DNA of 49,596 bases from Spirochaetales bacterium (GCA_021736255.1 JAIPGG010000010.1:1-49596), one strand, 5' to 3'; positions 24,571-34,248 are shown, counted from the stretch's first letter. Notes: generated from the sequence alone by a model not told the origin. Made by a program: numbers and translations.

Positions 24571-25959
24571 TTACCGTTTGAGTGTTAAGAGTTCCTGTAA
24601 CATCTGGTCCGAAGTCTGGATCGTCCTTGAGTTGGCTTGAAAACCGCGCTGAGTAACGATCATGTCGGTAAACTGTTCGGCCAAATCTACATTACTCATC
24701 TCCAGTGATCCCGCCACGATCTTGCCTTTTCCTGCAACTCCTGAGGGTGCGATGTCCGCTACGCCGGAATTATTCGTTTCTACATAAGTACTTTCCCCGG
24801 CTTTCTCGAGGCCTCCGGGATTGGTAAAACTCGCCATTGCTACCTGGCCGAGCGGGCGATTCGTCCCGTTCGAAAATACACCGGTTATTATTCCGGACTG
24901 GTCTATCTTGAAGGTTTCCAGATAGCCCATGGGATATCCGTTCTGTTCAAAAACCTTGGTGGAACTCTTTTCGGCAAACTGAGTAACCGTATCAACCACA
25001 CTTCCTACCTCACCAAGATTCATGCTGAAGTTCTGCCGCACTGCTTCTCCACCCTCAGGAACGAAGGCGGAAGGAACATCAAAACCGACCTGCACATTCA
25101 GATCCCCTTCATTCAGTGTATCGCCCTGAGCGTCGGTAACCGCTTGAAGTGTTCCGAGATTGTCGAAATCAAGAAAGAAGGTATTCGTGTCGTTGTTTTC
25201 TTCTCCGATTTCTATCTGGGTATTTGTTTCCGCCTCGCCCTCAGGGTCGATGGAAACCTCCGCCTGCCACCGGTTGTTTACGCCGGGTACCCGGGTAAAA
25301 TCGACCTGCAGGGTATGAACATCACCGAAGGCGTCATATACATCAAAACTGGTAGACCAGGTACCCTCCTGAACAGCCCCTGGACCGGCACCGCCGGGAA
25401 TAACCGGGGTCCGTTTATCGAGATTACAGGCAAGGTTAACCTCGGTTGTTTCTGCGGCCGGGTCCTTGCTTCCAACCGGGATTACCAGATCTCCGACACT
25501 GTCGGATGTATTAATCACTGCTTCACCGTCTACGGTTTCCGCCTGCCAACCCTGCACACGCATACCGTTGGAAGGATTTACCAGAGTACCGTTCTCATCG
25601 AGCCCGAAGGCCCCGGCCCTGGTATAGAATTCTTTTTCTCCGGACTGCATGACGAATAACCCGTTCCCCTGAACAGCAACATCAGTCATAACGCCTGTTG
25701 TCTGAAGCGAGCCCTGCGTATGAATCGTATCGATGGAGGCAACCTGCATTCCCAGACCTACCTGTTTCGGATTGACGCCGCCTACCTCATCGGTAGGGCT
25801 GGCTGCACCCGCCATAGTCTGTGAAAGCATATCCTGAAAATTGACCCGGCCCTTTTTGAAACCAATGGTATTTACATTTGAGATATTATTACCAATGACA
25901 TCCATCCGGGTTTGATGATTCTGCAGTCCGGAAACACCGGAATATAATGATCGCAACAT
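24571..25959 (-). CDS. flgE: Flagellar hook protein FlgE with lysinoalanine-type Lys/Cys pair
   Basis: Forms the universal-joint hook of the periplasmic flagella. The 462 residues have the rod/hook N-terminal signature [20 protein letters not shown] (5-24), then [13 protein letters not shown], an outer domain region (about 140-360), and the C-terminal helix [20 protein letters not shown] ending in LTLKR. Lys165 and Cys178 fall at exactly the residue numbers that form the intersubunit lysinoalanine cross-link in Treponema denticola FlgE, and the surrounding block ([18 protein letters not shown]) keeps the same spacing. It lies 13 bases after flgD. Confidence 0.97.
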   Translation of the reverse strand: MLRSLYSGVSGLQNHQTRMDVIGNNISNVNTIGFKKGRVNFQDMLSQTMAGAASPTDEVGGVNPKQVGLGMQVASIDTIHTQGSLQTTGVMTDVAVQGNGLFVMQSGEKEFYTRAGAFGLDENGTLVNPSNGMRVQGWQAETVDGEAVINTSDSVGDLVIPVGSKDPAAETTEVNLACNLDKRTPVIPGGAGPGAVQEGTWSTSFDVYDAFGDVHTLQVDFTRVPGVNNRWQAEVSIDPEGEAETNTQIEIGEENNDTNTFFLDFDNLGTLQAVTDAQGDTLNEGDLNVQVGFDVPSAFVPEGGEAVRQNFSMNLGEVGSVVDTVTQFAEKSSTKVFEQNGYPMGYLETFKIDQSGIITGVFSNGTNRPLGQVAMASFTNPGGLEKAGESTYVETNNSGVADIAPSGVAGKGKIVAGSLEMSNVDLAEQFTDMIVTQRGFQANSRTIQTSDQMLQELLTLKR

Positions 25960-25972
25960 ATCAGCTTCCTCC

Positions 25973-26410
25973 TTATTTCCTTATCCGAACTACTTGGTCG
26001 ATACCGTAGCGTTTTCCGTTCACATGAATCTCGGGATTCTTCCCGGTACCCACCTCTTCGACAATTCCGCTTATGATTCGATTGCCTGAGCTAACATCAA
26101 CCGTTCGATTCAAAAGCCCGATTGCCCTGTCGGAAGCCATCATCCCCGCCAGCTCTTCAAAATTAGAGCTAATATTATTCATCTGTTCGAGACTGGAGAA
26201 CTGAGCCATCTGGGAGATAAACTCCTTGTCCTCCATCGGCTTGGTGGGGTCCTGGTTCGTCAGCTGGGTCAGTAGAATTTTGAGAAAATCATCCTTTCCC
26301 AATTCCTGCTTGGCTACCCTGCCGTTTTGTTTGAACGAAGCATTGATGTTGTTGACCTGTGCTTCGAGTTTAGCCCGTTCTGCTCCGTTCATCATGAACA
26401 TTTCATCCAT
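25973..26410 (-). CDS. flgD: Hook-capping scaffold protein FlgD (short form)
   Basis: Cap on which FlgE subunits assemble into the hook. The 145 residues carry the FlgD core: [20 protein letters not shown] (about 40-59) followed by [20 protein letters not shown], and a C-terminal tudor-like strand set (about 100-145, [17 protein letters not shown]). The length is well below the roughly 220 residues of enterobacterial FlgD because the inserted Ig-like domain is missing; the short form is common in spirochaetes and Gram-positives. It lies 19 bases after fliK. Confidence 0.94.
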   Translation of the reverse strand: MDEMFMMNGAERAKLEAQVNNINASFKQNGRVAKQELGKDDFLKILLTQLTNQDPTKPMEDKEFISQMAQFSSLEQMNNISSNFEELAGMMASDRAIGLLNRTVDVSSGNRIISGIVEEVGTGKNPEIHVNGKRYGIDQVVRIRK

Positions 26411-26429
26411 AGCTGCTACACCTTCTTCC

Positions 26430-27953
26430 TCAGATTACCAGATTTACTCTGCCTTCGTTCCCCACCCAGTTAAACGATGCAAGTTCTTCTATTTGTTCGA
26501 GCCGGCGGTAATAGGGGTTTTTCCCCTTCTGCTGCCGATCCCGTCCATTCCCTGTTTGGCCGTCCTCAACCGAAACATCGAGATCCGTTGTTTCGAATCC
26601 CTCGTCCCGGAACGATTTCTGCAAAGACGAAATATTCTGCTCGAACGCCTCGCGTACACTAGGATTATCGACCAGAATTCGTCCGCTTATATGATTATCC
26701 TGCAGATGCAGCTGTATTCGTACCTGACCGAGTTGTTCCGGCTTGAGTACAAGCCTCATCTCGCCGGAATCGGCGGATTTCAGCACGATCCGCGCCTGCC
26801 GCACAATGTCCTTCGCCCCGCCTTCTTCGAGCTGCCGGGACAGCATCTGTCCAAAGCTCCCCTGCCGTGTGCTGCCGGTTTTTGCAGAATCACCTGCAGC
26901 GTTCGTACCGCTGGTACTCTGTTGGAATTTAAAAACCAGAGCTGAATCGTCGCCGTTATCTTTGCCGCCTGAAGCAGACTGATCGCCGCTGTGTTCCGCG
27001 CCGTTTCCTGCTGCTTCTCCGGCGTTTCTTAGATCGAATACTACCGTTCGTTCAGCTGACGAGCCGGCCCTGCGGCTGCCGCTCTGCTCTTCTCCTGCCG
27101 GCTGCCGGCCGGTGCTCTGCGAGGCTGCTTCCTTTACTTGCGGGGTTTGTGCTTCTCGAGTCTTTTGCTGCTCGGCTTCCGATGCGAGAGAACGGGCGAT
27201 ATGTGCCTGTTCTTTTCCTGCCTCGGCTGCATCAGCATCAAGTTCCGACTCAGACTCTTCGCTGCTTTTGTTGTCGTTACGGGAAGCCGGTTCTTGAACA
27301 ATCTTTTCGGAGGCTTCGCTGTCTTCCTCTTTCGCTGCCGCCTTGTCCTGTGCAATTTCTTCGGCAGAAGGTCCTTTTTCGTTTCTGCTTTTCTCTGCTG
27401 CAGAGGCAGCATCAGTTTCTTTATCTTCACCGTTTTCAGCAGAGCTTCCTTCCACCGAAGTATTCTCTGTATCCGTTCGGAATTCGCCGGCCGATTTGGA
27501 CTCTCGGGCATTTTCACTTTTTACTGCCCCGTCTTTTACCTTCGTTTCTCCGGAATCTTCCCGGCTGCTTTTCTCAGATTGTTCGGCTGATTCCCCGGAT
27601 TCCGTCTTCTCGTTATCTTCGGACCGCGCCTTGCCGGTCTGCTTTTCTGCGTCCTTGGAACGGCGGAGCTCATCACTCCGAGCCTGTTCGTTTCGCCTGG
27701 TGTTCTCTGCGGCCTTTTCGGTGTCGTCGGCAGTCCTCCGGGCACCCCCTGCTGAGCGTTGTGAATTCTCTTGAATGCGTTGATTTTTGTCTGCGTATCT
27801 TCGTGCATCCTCAACGGAGGAGTCTTTTCTGCTTTGCAGCATTCGCTCAAAGGCCCCGGGATCCTGCATTGAAGCGGGACGAGTCGTCTTTGACCCGCTG
27901 TGGGTTTCCTCGATCCGTGTAGTGGTTAATGCTGCTATGGCTGCTTCAGCCAA
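26430..27953 (-). CDS. fliK: Hook-length control protein FliK
   Basis: Measures hook length and triggers the FlhB switch. The 507 residues show the expected two-part form: a long disordered N-terminal ruler region (about 25-340) rich in Glu, Ser, Lys, Ala and Arg, and a C-terminal Flg_hook domain (about 385-475) with MRLVLKPEQLGQVRIQLHL and VREAFEQNISSLQKSFRDEG. The start is TTG at 27953 with GGAGG six bases upstream. The position between flbB and flgD is the usual one. Confidence 0.92.
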   Translation of the reverse strand: MAEAAIAALTTTRIEETHSGSKTTRPASMQDPGAFERMLQSRKDSSVEDARRYADKNQRIQENSQRSAGGARRTADDTEKAAENTRRNEQARSDELRRSKDAEKQTGKARSEDNEKTESGESAEQSEKSSREDSGETKVKDGAVKSENARESKSAGEFRTDTENTSVEGSSAENGEDKETDAASAAEKSRNEKGPSAEEIAQDKAAAKEEDSEASEKIVQEPASRNDNKSSEESESELDADAAEAGKEQAHIARSLASEAEQQKTREAQTPQVKEAASQSTGRQPAGEEQSGSRRAGSSAERTVVFDLRNAGEAAGNGAEHSGDQSASGGKDNGDDSALVFKFQQSTSGTNAAGDSAKTGSTRQGSFGQMLSRQLEEGGAKDIVRQARIVLKSADSGEMRLVLKPEQLGQVRIQLHLQDNHISGRILVDNPSVREAFEQNISSLQKSFRDEGFETTDLDVSVEDGQTGNGRDRQQKGKNPYYRRLEQIEELASFNWVGNEGRVNLVI

Positions 27954-27968
27954 ATGCTTCCTCCTGCA

Positions 27969-28583
27969 TTATCTCTGCGGGGTTTCCGCCATTCTCCGCT
28001 GTATCTGTGCCGCTCTATCCGGCTTCATCAGTGAAAGCCAGAAAGCTACGACCGACTGTTCTCCTGCCTCCCGGGCCAACCGTTCGGATTCTCGAAGAAC
28101 AGCTACAACATCCTGCACCGCCATATTATTCATGATTTCGACGGCATTCTCCGGGGGCATTCCCCCAAGGTATTGTGCATTCTGCACAATATTTGCTCTT
28201 TTATTGTCGTACTGTTTTACCCGCTCATTAAAGGATTTTTCCCGTTCAGCCAAAGAAGCCTCGCGCTCCTCCAGTTTTTGGCGCAATTGGAGTAATTCGT
28301 CCTCTCGTTCATCCAGAGCGGCTTCACGCTCTTCGAGCTCATCCAGACGGCGGTCTATGGCTTCCTCTTGTTTCTTCACCCGTTCCCGTTCGAGTAAAAG
28401 GGGTTCGGCCGTATCCTCCACTTGGGTGCGGGTATCGATTCCCACCAATTCCAATACCGGGGCGGCCTGGTCCTTGACATCTATAAACCCAAGATAATCC
28501 AGGAGGAGAGCACCTCCGCCGGCAAGTGCAATAACAAGAAGCAGCATGAGCAGGATTCTCAAAAAAGCACTACGTACCGCCAT
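27969..28583 (-). CDS. flbB: Periplasmic flagellar collar protein FlbB
   Basis: In Borrelia, FlbB forms the base of the spirochaete-specific collar around the periplasmic flagellar motor and helps stator assembly. This 204-residue product has one N-terminal membrane helix (about 9-32), a long coiled coil (about 70-135, ERxxAxxEREDELLQLRQ-like heptads) and a C-terminal MgtE-N/FliG-middle-like helical domain with LGGMPPENAVEIMNNMAVQD. The ATG at 28583 has GGAGG seven bases upstream and overlaps the fliJ end by 14 bases; in-frame codons upstream would add 18 residues with no support. Placement between fliJ and fliK matches the Borrelia order. Confidence 0.9.
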   Translation of the reverse strand: MAVRSAFLRILLMLLLVIALAGGGALLLDYLGFIDVKDQAAPVLELVGIDTRTQVEDTAEPLLLERERVKKQEEAIDRRLDELEEREAALDEREDELLQLRQKLEEREASLAEREKSFNERVKQYDNKRANIVQNAQYLGGMPPENAVEIMNNMAVQDVVAVLRESERLAREAGEQSVVAFWLSLMKPDRAAQIQRRMAETPQR

Positions 28584-29028
28584 ATTCCGTCCTCCCCCGC
28601 TGAGATTCACGGGCAGCATTCGAATCGTCGGTTTCAAAGGCCTCTATGCGCAGCTGCTCCTGATAGTATGTTTCTTCTTTGCGTTCACGATACTTTTCCA
28701 GTACCTTCCTCTCCTTGGCCACTTCGAGGTATTGTTCTCTTACTTCATCTCGATCGAGCTCTCGCTGGGCCAGTTCCGTTTGCAAGTTACTCACCTCTGT
28801 TTCCAATCTGGCAAGATAGATCTCGTAATTTCTGAGCATAACCGGATCGGTGCCTGTTCTCTGAAATCGTTCGCTGAAACGCTTCCTTCGTTCCCGGTTC
28901 AATTCATCGATCCGCCGTTCGAGCCTGAGGCAGATCCCGCTGATTTCCGCCATCTTGAGTTCCCACTCCCGTTCCCGGTAGCGGCGAAGCTCAAGCAGCG
29001 GTTCAAGTCTGAACCGAAACCTTTGCAT
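28570..29028 (-). CDS. fliJ: Flagellar export protein FliJ
   Basis: Coiled-coil stalk of the export ATPase complex. The 152 residues start with FRFRLEPLLELRRYRERE, typical of FliJ, and are helical and highly charged throughout, forming an antiparallel coiled coil. No membrane segment or signal peptide is present. The ATG at 29028 lies inside the end of fliI (26-base overlap) and the 3' end overlaps flbB, suggesting tight translational coupling. The gene is called flbA in some spirochaete literature. Confidence 0.92.
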   Translation of the reverse strand: MQRFRFRLEPLLELRRYREREWELKMAEISGICLRLERRIDELNRERRKRFSERFQRTGTDPVMLRNYEIYLARLETEVSNLQTELAQRELDRDEVREQYLEVAKERKVLEKYRERKEETYYQEQLRIEAFETDDSNAARESQRGRTEYGGT

Positions 29029-30361
29029 CGGTCAGTTCCTCCTCGTCGATCTTCAGGCCGGCAATTGATGCTGCCCACCTCATGGTCTCTACAAAATCCG
29101 TACGCTCTTCTACCCGCTGAGTCAGAAAATCATTGAGGTCATCAATCTTTTCGATAGCCTCATCGATTTTCGGATCCGAGCCCTTCACGTAAGCTCCCAC
29201 ATTTATCAAATCTTCGGCTTCAGTGTAGACAGCCAGATATTTGCGCAGCTGGTTTATTACTTCCATCATCGTCGGACCGGTTATCTTCGGTGCAAGACGT
29301 GATACTGATTCGAGAACATCCACCGCCGGGTAATGGGCACGCTGGGCAAGCCGCCGGCTGAGTACAAGATGGCCGTCCAGAATACCCCGCACCGCATCGG
29401 ATACCGGTTCATTCATATCGTCCGCATCCACCAGAATCGCGTAGAACCCGGTAATCGTTCCCTTATCCGAGGTTCCGCAGCGCTCGAGAAGTTTCGGAAG
29501 GGTCGAAAAAACCGATGGTGTATAACCGCGGGTTGCATTGGTCTCTCCTACCGCCAAACCGATTTCCCGCTGTGCCCTGGCGAACCTAGTTACCGAATCG
29601 AAAAGAAGCATTACATCCGATCCTTGATCGCGGAAATACTCCGCTACGGAAGTTGCTACATACGCACCACGGATACGTGCCAGCGGCGGAGAATCCGAAC
29701 CGGAAACAACAACGATAGAACGCTTGAGCCCCTCTTCCCCGAGATCATTCTCGATAAACTCTCTCACCTCCCGGCCGCGTTCACCGATGAGGGCTATGAC
29801 GTTCACATCAGCTTGAGTGTTCCTGGCAACCATTCCCAGAAGTGTCGATTTTCCAACCCCGCTGCCGGAAAAGATACCAAGACGCTGTCCCTTTCCAACC
29901 GGCACCAGGGAATCGATCGATCGGATGCCGGTCACCATGCGTTCGGCTATTCTCTTCCGGGTAAGCACATCCGGTGATTGACCCACGGCAGGATAGTGCA
30001 GAGCAGAGCCTACATCTCCCTTTCCGTCTATGGGCCGGCCCATTCCGTCGATCACGCGGCCGAGCAGCCTCTCGGAAACCGGAACACTGAGGCGCTCGCC
30101 CATGGCAATCACAATACATCCGACTTGAATGCCCTCCATACTGCCGAAAGGCATGAGCTGCACCACCTGATCGTGGAGTCCTACGACCTCGGCCCACACC
30201 ACACCTTCTCCGCGGGGTACGAGGATCTGGCAGAGTTCACCGATTTCGGTCTGGGGTCCTTTGCTTTCGATCATCAGACCGAGCACTCGAGTTACCTCGC
30301 CGGTAAACTTGATCGGATCCATTGTTTCGAGAATTGACTGGTATTTGTCAAAAAGGCTCAC
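29003..30361 (-). CDS. fliI: Flagellum-specific export ATPase FliI
   Basis: Hexameric ATPase that prepares export substrates. The GTG at 30361 is chosen: it follows GGAGGGGAC and gives the normal N-terminus SLFDKYQSILETMDP and 452 residues; an upstream in-frame ATG would overlap fliH by over 100 bases. Domains are an N-terminal beta-barrel (about 20-95), the ATPase core with Walker A SGSGVGKST (165-173), Walker B SDVMLLFDSVTRFA and the FliI/YscN signature PSVFSTLPKLLERCG, and a C-terminal helical domain. It is followed by fliJ. Confidence 0.97.
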   Translation of the reverse strand: MSLFDKYQSILETMDPIKFTGEVTRVLGLMIESKGPQTEIGELCQILVPRGEGVVWAEVVGLHDQVVQLMPFGSMEGIQVGCIVIAMGERLSVPVSERLLGRVIDGMGRPIDGKGDVGSALHYPAVGQSPDVLTRKRIAERMVTGIRSIDSLVPVGKGQRLGIFSGSGVGKSTLLGMVARNTQADVNVIALIGERGREVREFIENDLGEEGLKRSIVVVSGSDSPPLARIRGAYVATSVAEYFRDQGSDVMLLFDSVTRFARAQREIGLAVGETNATRGYTPSVFSTLPKLLERCGTSDKGTITGFYAILVDADDMNEPVSDAVRGILDGHLVLSRRLAQRAHYPAVDVLESVSRLAPKITGPTMMEVINQLRKYLAVYTEAEDLINVGAYVKGSDPKIDEAIEKIDDLNDFLTQRVEERTDFVETMRWAASIAGLKIDEEELTDAKVSVQT

Positions 30362-30407
30362 GTCCCCTCCCCGGACGATCCGCCCCGGCAAACGATGCCG
30401 GAAACGG

Positions 30408-31343
30408 TTATCCTGTTCCTGTTCCTGTGCCGGATCCTGCTCCGGTATTCGTCGTAATCGGTTGCTGTTCGAGGATCTTCTCCTCGATCTCATGGAGCTG
30501 ACTGGATATCCTGGCATCTATTTCGCCGAAATCGGTCTCGACGATACATCCGCCCTTGTCGACAGTTGAATCTTCCATAACAGTTACCGATTTCACCTTC
30601 TCGACCATCTGCATAAAATCTTTGGTATGCTCGGTGGTTAATTTTAGATCTGCGAGATTCACACGTATTACCACGTCTCCGCGGGTCTTCATCTTCCGCA
30701 AAGCCTGAATGACATTGTTGATAACCACATTCTTCTGATTCTCGGAGATTACCTTTACGACCTTCTTGGCTATCAAGAGAACCAAATTAACCAGCTGGGT
30801 CTCTGATTCGTCGATAATCCGGCCGCGTTTTTCGATAACCTTACTGAGGATTACCTGGAGACGCTCAACCAGGCGCTGGACCTCCTGCTCTCCGGAGGAA
30901 TAGCCCTCTTTCCTGCCCTCTTCGTATCCTTCGCTGTAGGCGTCTTGCCGGATGCCCTCCGCCTTTTCTTCGGCCTCGGCAACAATGCCCTCAGCCTTTT
31001 GACGTGCCTCGTTTTCGATTCGGCGGGCCTCTTCCTCCGCTTCGCGCTTTGTTGCAGCCGCCTGATCGTTCTTCCGTTTGACCTCGTCAAAGGCCTGTTG
31101 CCGGGCATCTTCTACAATCGCTTCGGCCTGCTGCTGAGCCTCCTCGACCATCCTGGCCTTTTCCTTTTCCCAGCCGGCCTGAAAGGCTTCCGCCTCTCGG
31201 CGCAGATCATCGGCGGTAGGCCCGGTATATTCCTCTACCTCTTCGACTTCCTCGGGTTCGGGTTCTTCGAAAACCGGAGGCTCGATTACTACCTTTTCGT
31301 CATTGACCTTGATTTCATTCGAACGAAATACATTTTTGGCCAC
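30408..31343 (-). CDS. fliH: Flagellar assembly protein FliH
   Basis: Peripheral stator of the export ATPase that links FliI to the C-ring. The 311 residues have a short conserved N-terminus (AKNVFRSNEIKV), an acidic segment with repeated Glu-Pro-Glu (about 20-45), a long Glu/Ala/Lys-rich coiled coil with AEAIVEDARQQAFDEV-type heptads (about 50-150) and a C-terminal FliI-binding domain (about 165-300). The last residues are a Gly/Thr repeat (GAGSGTGTGTG). The start is GTG at 31343, with AGAGG seven bases upstream. The C-terminal part resembles V-ATPase subunit E. Confidence 0.93.
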   Translation of the reverse strand: MAKNVFRSNEIKVNDEKVVIEPPVFEEPEPEEVEEVEEYTGPTADDLRREAEAFQAGWEKEKARMVEEAQQQAEAIVEDARQQAFDEVKRKNDQAAATKREAEEEARRIENEARQKAEGIVAEAEEKAEGIRQDAYSEGYEEGRKEGYSSGEQEVQRLVERLQVILSKVIEKRGRIIDESETQLVNLVLLIAKKVVKVISENQKNVVINNVIQALRKMKTRGDVVIRVNLADLKLTTEHTKDFMQMVEKVKSVTVMEDSTVDKGGCIVETDFGEIDARISSQLHEIEEKILEQQPITTNTGAGSGTGTGTG

Positions 31344-31392
31344 GTCAATACCTCTTCATCATACTCATTCCTGCCGTGTATACAGCATCCGG

Positions 31393-32493
31393 TCAGACGA
31401 TCAGTTCATCCTCGCCGGCACGGGCAACAATAATTTCGCCGGCATCCTCGAGTTTCCTGATAATTGCAACAATCTTCTGCTGGGCTTCTTCGACGTCCTT
31501 GAGTCTGATCGGACCCATATACTCCATGTCCTCTTTGAGCAGGTTCGCCGCTCGTTTGGACATATTCGAAAAGATCTTGTCCTGAACCTCGCTGTCTACA
31601 GACTTGAGAGCCTTGGCCAATTCCGAGGTATCTACTTCCCGCAGAACCTTCTGGATCGCCCGGTTGTCCAGCATAACAATGTCTTCGAATACGAACATCC
31701 GCTTCTTGATCTCTTCGGCAAGCTCCGGATCGTCTTCTTCGAGTGCTTCAATAATGGATTTCTCGGTAGACCGGTCGACCAGGTTGAGGATCTCGACGAT
31801 ACTCCCCACCCCGCCGGCGGAGGTATAATCCTCCGAAGAGAGGGATGAGAGCTTTTTCTCCAACACACGCTCGACCTCGCGGAGGGTCTCCGGCGAGGTC
31901 CTGTCCATCGTGGCGATCCGCTTCGAGACATTCGACTGGATATCGTGAGGCAGACTCCCGAGGATCACAGAGGACTTCTGTGGTTCCAGATATGCCAAAA
32001 TCAAGGCAATCGTCTGGGGGTGTTCCTGTTGAATAAAGTTCAACAGATGAGTTGGATCCGTCCTCCTGATAAAATCAAACGGCCGCACCTGCAGAGAACT
32101 GGTAAGGCGATTGATAATATCTACCGCCTTCTGGGAACCAAGAGATTTCTCCAAAAGCTCACGAGCATAATCGATTCCACCGGAAGAGATGAAATCCTGA
32201 GCCATCATGAGTTCCTGGAATTCCTGCAGCACCTTGTCCCGGTCCTCCGGTTCAACGCTCTCCAGACGGGCTATCTCGAATGTCAGTGCTTCGATCTCGT
32301 CTTCCCGTAAGTGCTTGAATATTTCAGAGGAGATTTCGGAACCCAGGGTTACCAAAAAGACAGCTGCTTTCTGTCTTCCGGATAAATCCTTCCGAGTTGC
32401 GTGCCCACCCTTTTTCTGTGATCCTCCGCCTGCCTGCTGCTGTTGCTGCTGCTGTTGTTGTGTCTGGGCGGCTCCACCTTTCGCTTTGGCCAT
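31393..32493 (-). CDS. fliG: Flagellar motor switch protein FliG with N-terminal polyglutamine tract
   Basis: Rotor protein that meets the stator and binds FliF. The 366 residues have an odd low-complexity N-terminus (Ala, Lys, Gly and nine consecutive Gln at 12-20) before the FliG core at about residue 36 (GRQKAAVFLVTLGSEIS). The middle domain has the EHPQTIALILAYLEP motif, and the C-terminal motor domain carries the charged torque helix (RAIQKVLREVDTSELAKAL). Given its operon and full set of domains, this is the motor FliG (FliG2 of spirochaetes). It lies three bases after fliF. Confidence 0.97.
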   Translation of the reverse strand: MAKAKGGAAQTQQQQQQQQQAGGGSQKKGGHATRKDLSGRQKAAVFLVTLGSEISSEIFKHLREDEIEALTFEIARLESVEPEDRDKVLQEFQELMMAQDFISSGGIDYARELLEKSLGSQKAVDIINRLTSSLQVRPFDFIRRTDPTHLLNFIQQEHPQTIALILAYLEPQKSSVILGSLPHDIQSNVSKRIATMDRTSPETLREVERVLEKKLSSLSSEDYTSAGGVGSIVEILNLVDRSTEKSIIEALEEDDPELAEEIKKRMFVFEDIVMLDNRAIQKVLREVDTSELAKALKSVDSEVQDKIFSNMSKRAANLLKEDMEYMGPIRLKDVEEAQQKIVAIIRKLEDAGEIIVARAGEDELIV

Positions 32494-32496
32494 ATC

Positions 32497-34206
32497 CTAC
32501 TCCTCCGCAAGCCAAGTCCGGATCAACTGGGCCACATCCTCGGGGTGTTCCCGAGCCATATTTATCGCATTCTCCTGAAGTTCCATTCGCGCCCGGTCTT
32601 CTACGGACATCTCGACTTCTACGCCCTCTTCCTCAGCACTCTTGAGGGCGGCCTCCCGCATCGCCTGATGCTGTCTGGCCAGTTCCTCTTCGCGCTGGCG
32701 CCTTCTGCGCTCCAGTTCCTTCGAAATGAAACGGAAAATCACAAAGGCGACAATAATGATACCGACGCCAATTAGAGAATAGATCAAGATCTGCCTGATT
32801 TGCGCACGACGCCGGTAAACGGCATCTTCTTCTAAAAACTGTTTGGTTCGATCAAACTGGAGATGTTCCACGGTCACCGAATCCCCGCGGGTCGGATCGT
32901 AACCGATTGCGTGTTCTACGAGGGTGGCCGCTTTTTGCAGAGCCTCTTCGCTCACCGGTGTATATTCCCGCTCTATGCTTCCATCATCGGTCAAAACCGG
33001 ATTACCGTTTTCATCATACTTCTTCTTCCAGATTCCGTCGATGGCAACACCCGTCGTAATCCGCTCTACCTTCCAGGGGCTTTTCTCTTCAACGATATTT
33101 CTGGTGTTCACCACCTCGTTTTGTGTCATAGAGTCCCGGTTGTACTTACCCACTAGGTTGTCGAGGTCCTTGTATGCAGGCGGAGTCTGTCCTTCCTGTC
33201 CGGGAGGTCCCTCGGGATTGAATCCGGTCCCCTCGAATTTTTCGGTATCCGTAGCCTTCGATATGGTAATCGAAGGGACAACCTCTGTCTCGTTATACGG
33301 TGTTTCCGGATTATCCGGCGTCATAGTGATAGGATAATGCTCTTCGGTTTCCACCTTTTTCTTGCTGAAATCCAGGGATATATCGAGATTGATGATCTCT
33401 ACCCGGTCTTCGCCGAAAATCTGCCGTAATGCGGTGATGATGGAATGCTTGTACTGTGCCTCCAGATTGCGGACGGTTTTCATCTCCCGCTGGGCAAGCT
33501 CGAGCCGATCGACATCCTCCATTCCCGTAAAATCATTGAGAACGATCCCGCGATGGTCGGTGATGGTAATATTTTCTTCGCTGAGTCCCTCTACGGCAAA
33601 CTTGATGATCTTTTCGATTCCCTGGATCTTATTCTTGTTTTCTAGTATGTCCGAGCCGGGACGGGGAGTTATAATCACCGATGCCGTTACCGGATTCTGG
33701 TCTTCCGCAAAAAGGGTCCGTTCCGGAATAACCAAGGATACACTTACCGCATCGATGTCATCCAGGGCGAGAATATGCTGTTCAAGAGCACCGGTAATCG
33801 CCCGGCGCAGATTCACATCCCGTTCGAAATCGGTAAGGGTCCACCGTTCTACATCGAAGATGGCCCAGGGATCGGTTTCCTGTGGTATCAGATCTTCCCG
33901 GATCAATATCGAACGGAGTCGGCGGGCCTCGGCCTCATTCTCTATCATGATCCTGTTGTCAGCAGTTATCTGATATTCAGCCCCCTCTCGATCGAGTGTT
34001 GTAACTATCTTGTTGAGGCGAGCCTCATCGGTAATAGGAACACCGATGAGCTGTTCCATAGTCGGTGCTGCACTCATGCCGACCATCATAAAGAGCCCAA
34101 TCAAGGCGCCCGCAGCAATAGCGACGAATATCGCCTTCTGTACGGTCGACCACTTGGACCAGAGTGTCTTAAGCTGGCCGAAAAACTTTTTCAACCAATC
34201 GTTCAT
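32497..34206 (-). CDS. fliF: Flagellar MS-ring protein FliF
   Basis: Forms the MS ring in the inner membrane. The 569 residues have two membrane helices (about 24-45 and 472-494), ring-building domains between them with the YscJ-like motif (VSLVIPERTLFAEDQNPVTA), and a C-terminal cytoplasmic FliG-binding segment AREHPEDVAQLIRTWL (556-571 region). The ATG at 34206 follows GGGAGGGG directly. A 68-base gap with a hairpin separates it from fliE upstream. Confidence 0.97.
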   Translation of the reverse strand: MNDWLKKFFGQLKTLWSKWSTVQKAIFVAIAAGALIGLFMMVGMSAAPTMEQLIGVPITDEARLNKIVTTLDREGAEYQITADNRIMIENEAEARRLRSILIREDLIPQETDPWAIFDVERWTLTDFERDVNLRRAITGALEQHILALDDIDAVSVSLVIPERTLFAEDQNPVTASVIITPRPGSDILENKNKIQGIEKIIKFAVEGLSEENITITDHRGIVLNDFTGMEDVDRLELAQREMKTVRNLEAQYKHSIITALRQIFGEDRVEIINLDISLDFSKKKVETEEHYPITMTPDNPETPYNETEVVPSITISKATDTEKFEGTGFNPEGPPGQEGQTPPAYKDLDNLVGKYNRDSMTQNEVVNTRNIVEEKSPWKVERITTGVAIDGIWKKKYDENGNPVLTDDGSIEREYTPVSEEALQKAATLVEHAIGYDPTRGDSVTVEHLQFDRTKQFLEEDAVYRRRAQIRQILIYSLIGVGIIIVAFVIFRFISKELERRRRQREEELARQHQAMREAALKSAEEEGVEVEMSVEDRARMELQENAINMAREHPEDVAQLIRTWLAEE

Positions 34207-34222
34207 GTCCCCTCCCAGTCTG

Positions 34223-34248
34223 CGGTATCGTTCCCCTTAGGGATACCG
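34223..34248 (-). promoter_or_regulatory. Hairpin in the fliE-fliF gap
   Basis: Perfect 7-bp inverted repeat CGGTATC/GATACCG (34223-34229 and 34242-34248) with a 12-base loop that can pair further inside (CCC with GGG). It ends 17 bases before the fliF ATG and has no T-run, so it is not an intrinsic terminator. An mRNA processing or stability element, or control of fliF translation, is possible. Confidence 0.45.

Noticed and set aside
27149-27922. A 257-codon plus-strand open frame rich in Arg, Phe and Leu
   Set aside because: Opposite the low-complexity part of fliK; the repeats come from Glu/Ser/Lys codons read backwards.
30361-30517. Upstream extension of fliI to an ATG at 30517
   Set aside because: It would overlap fliH by 110 bases and add 52 residues unlike any FliI; GTG at 30361 has a strong ribosome site.
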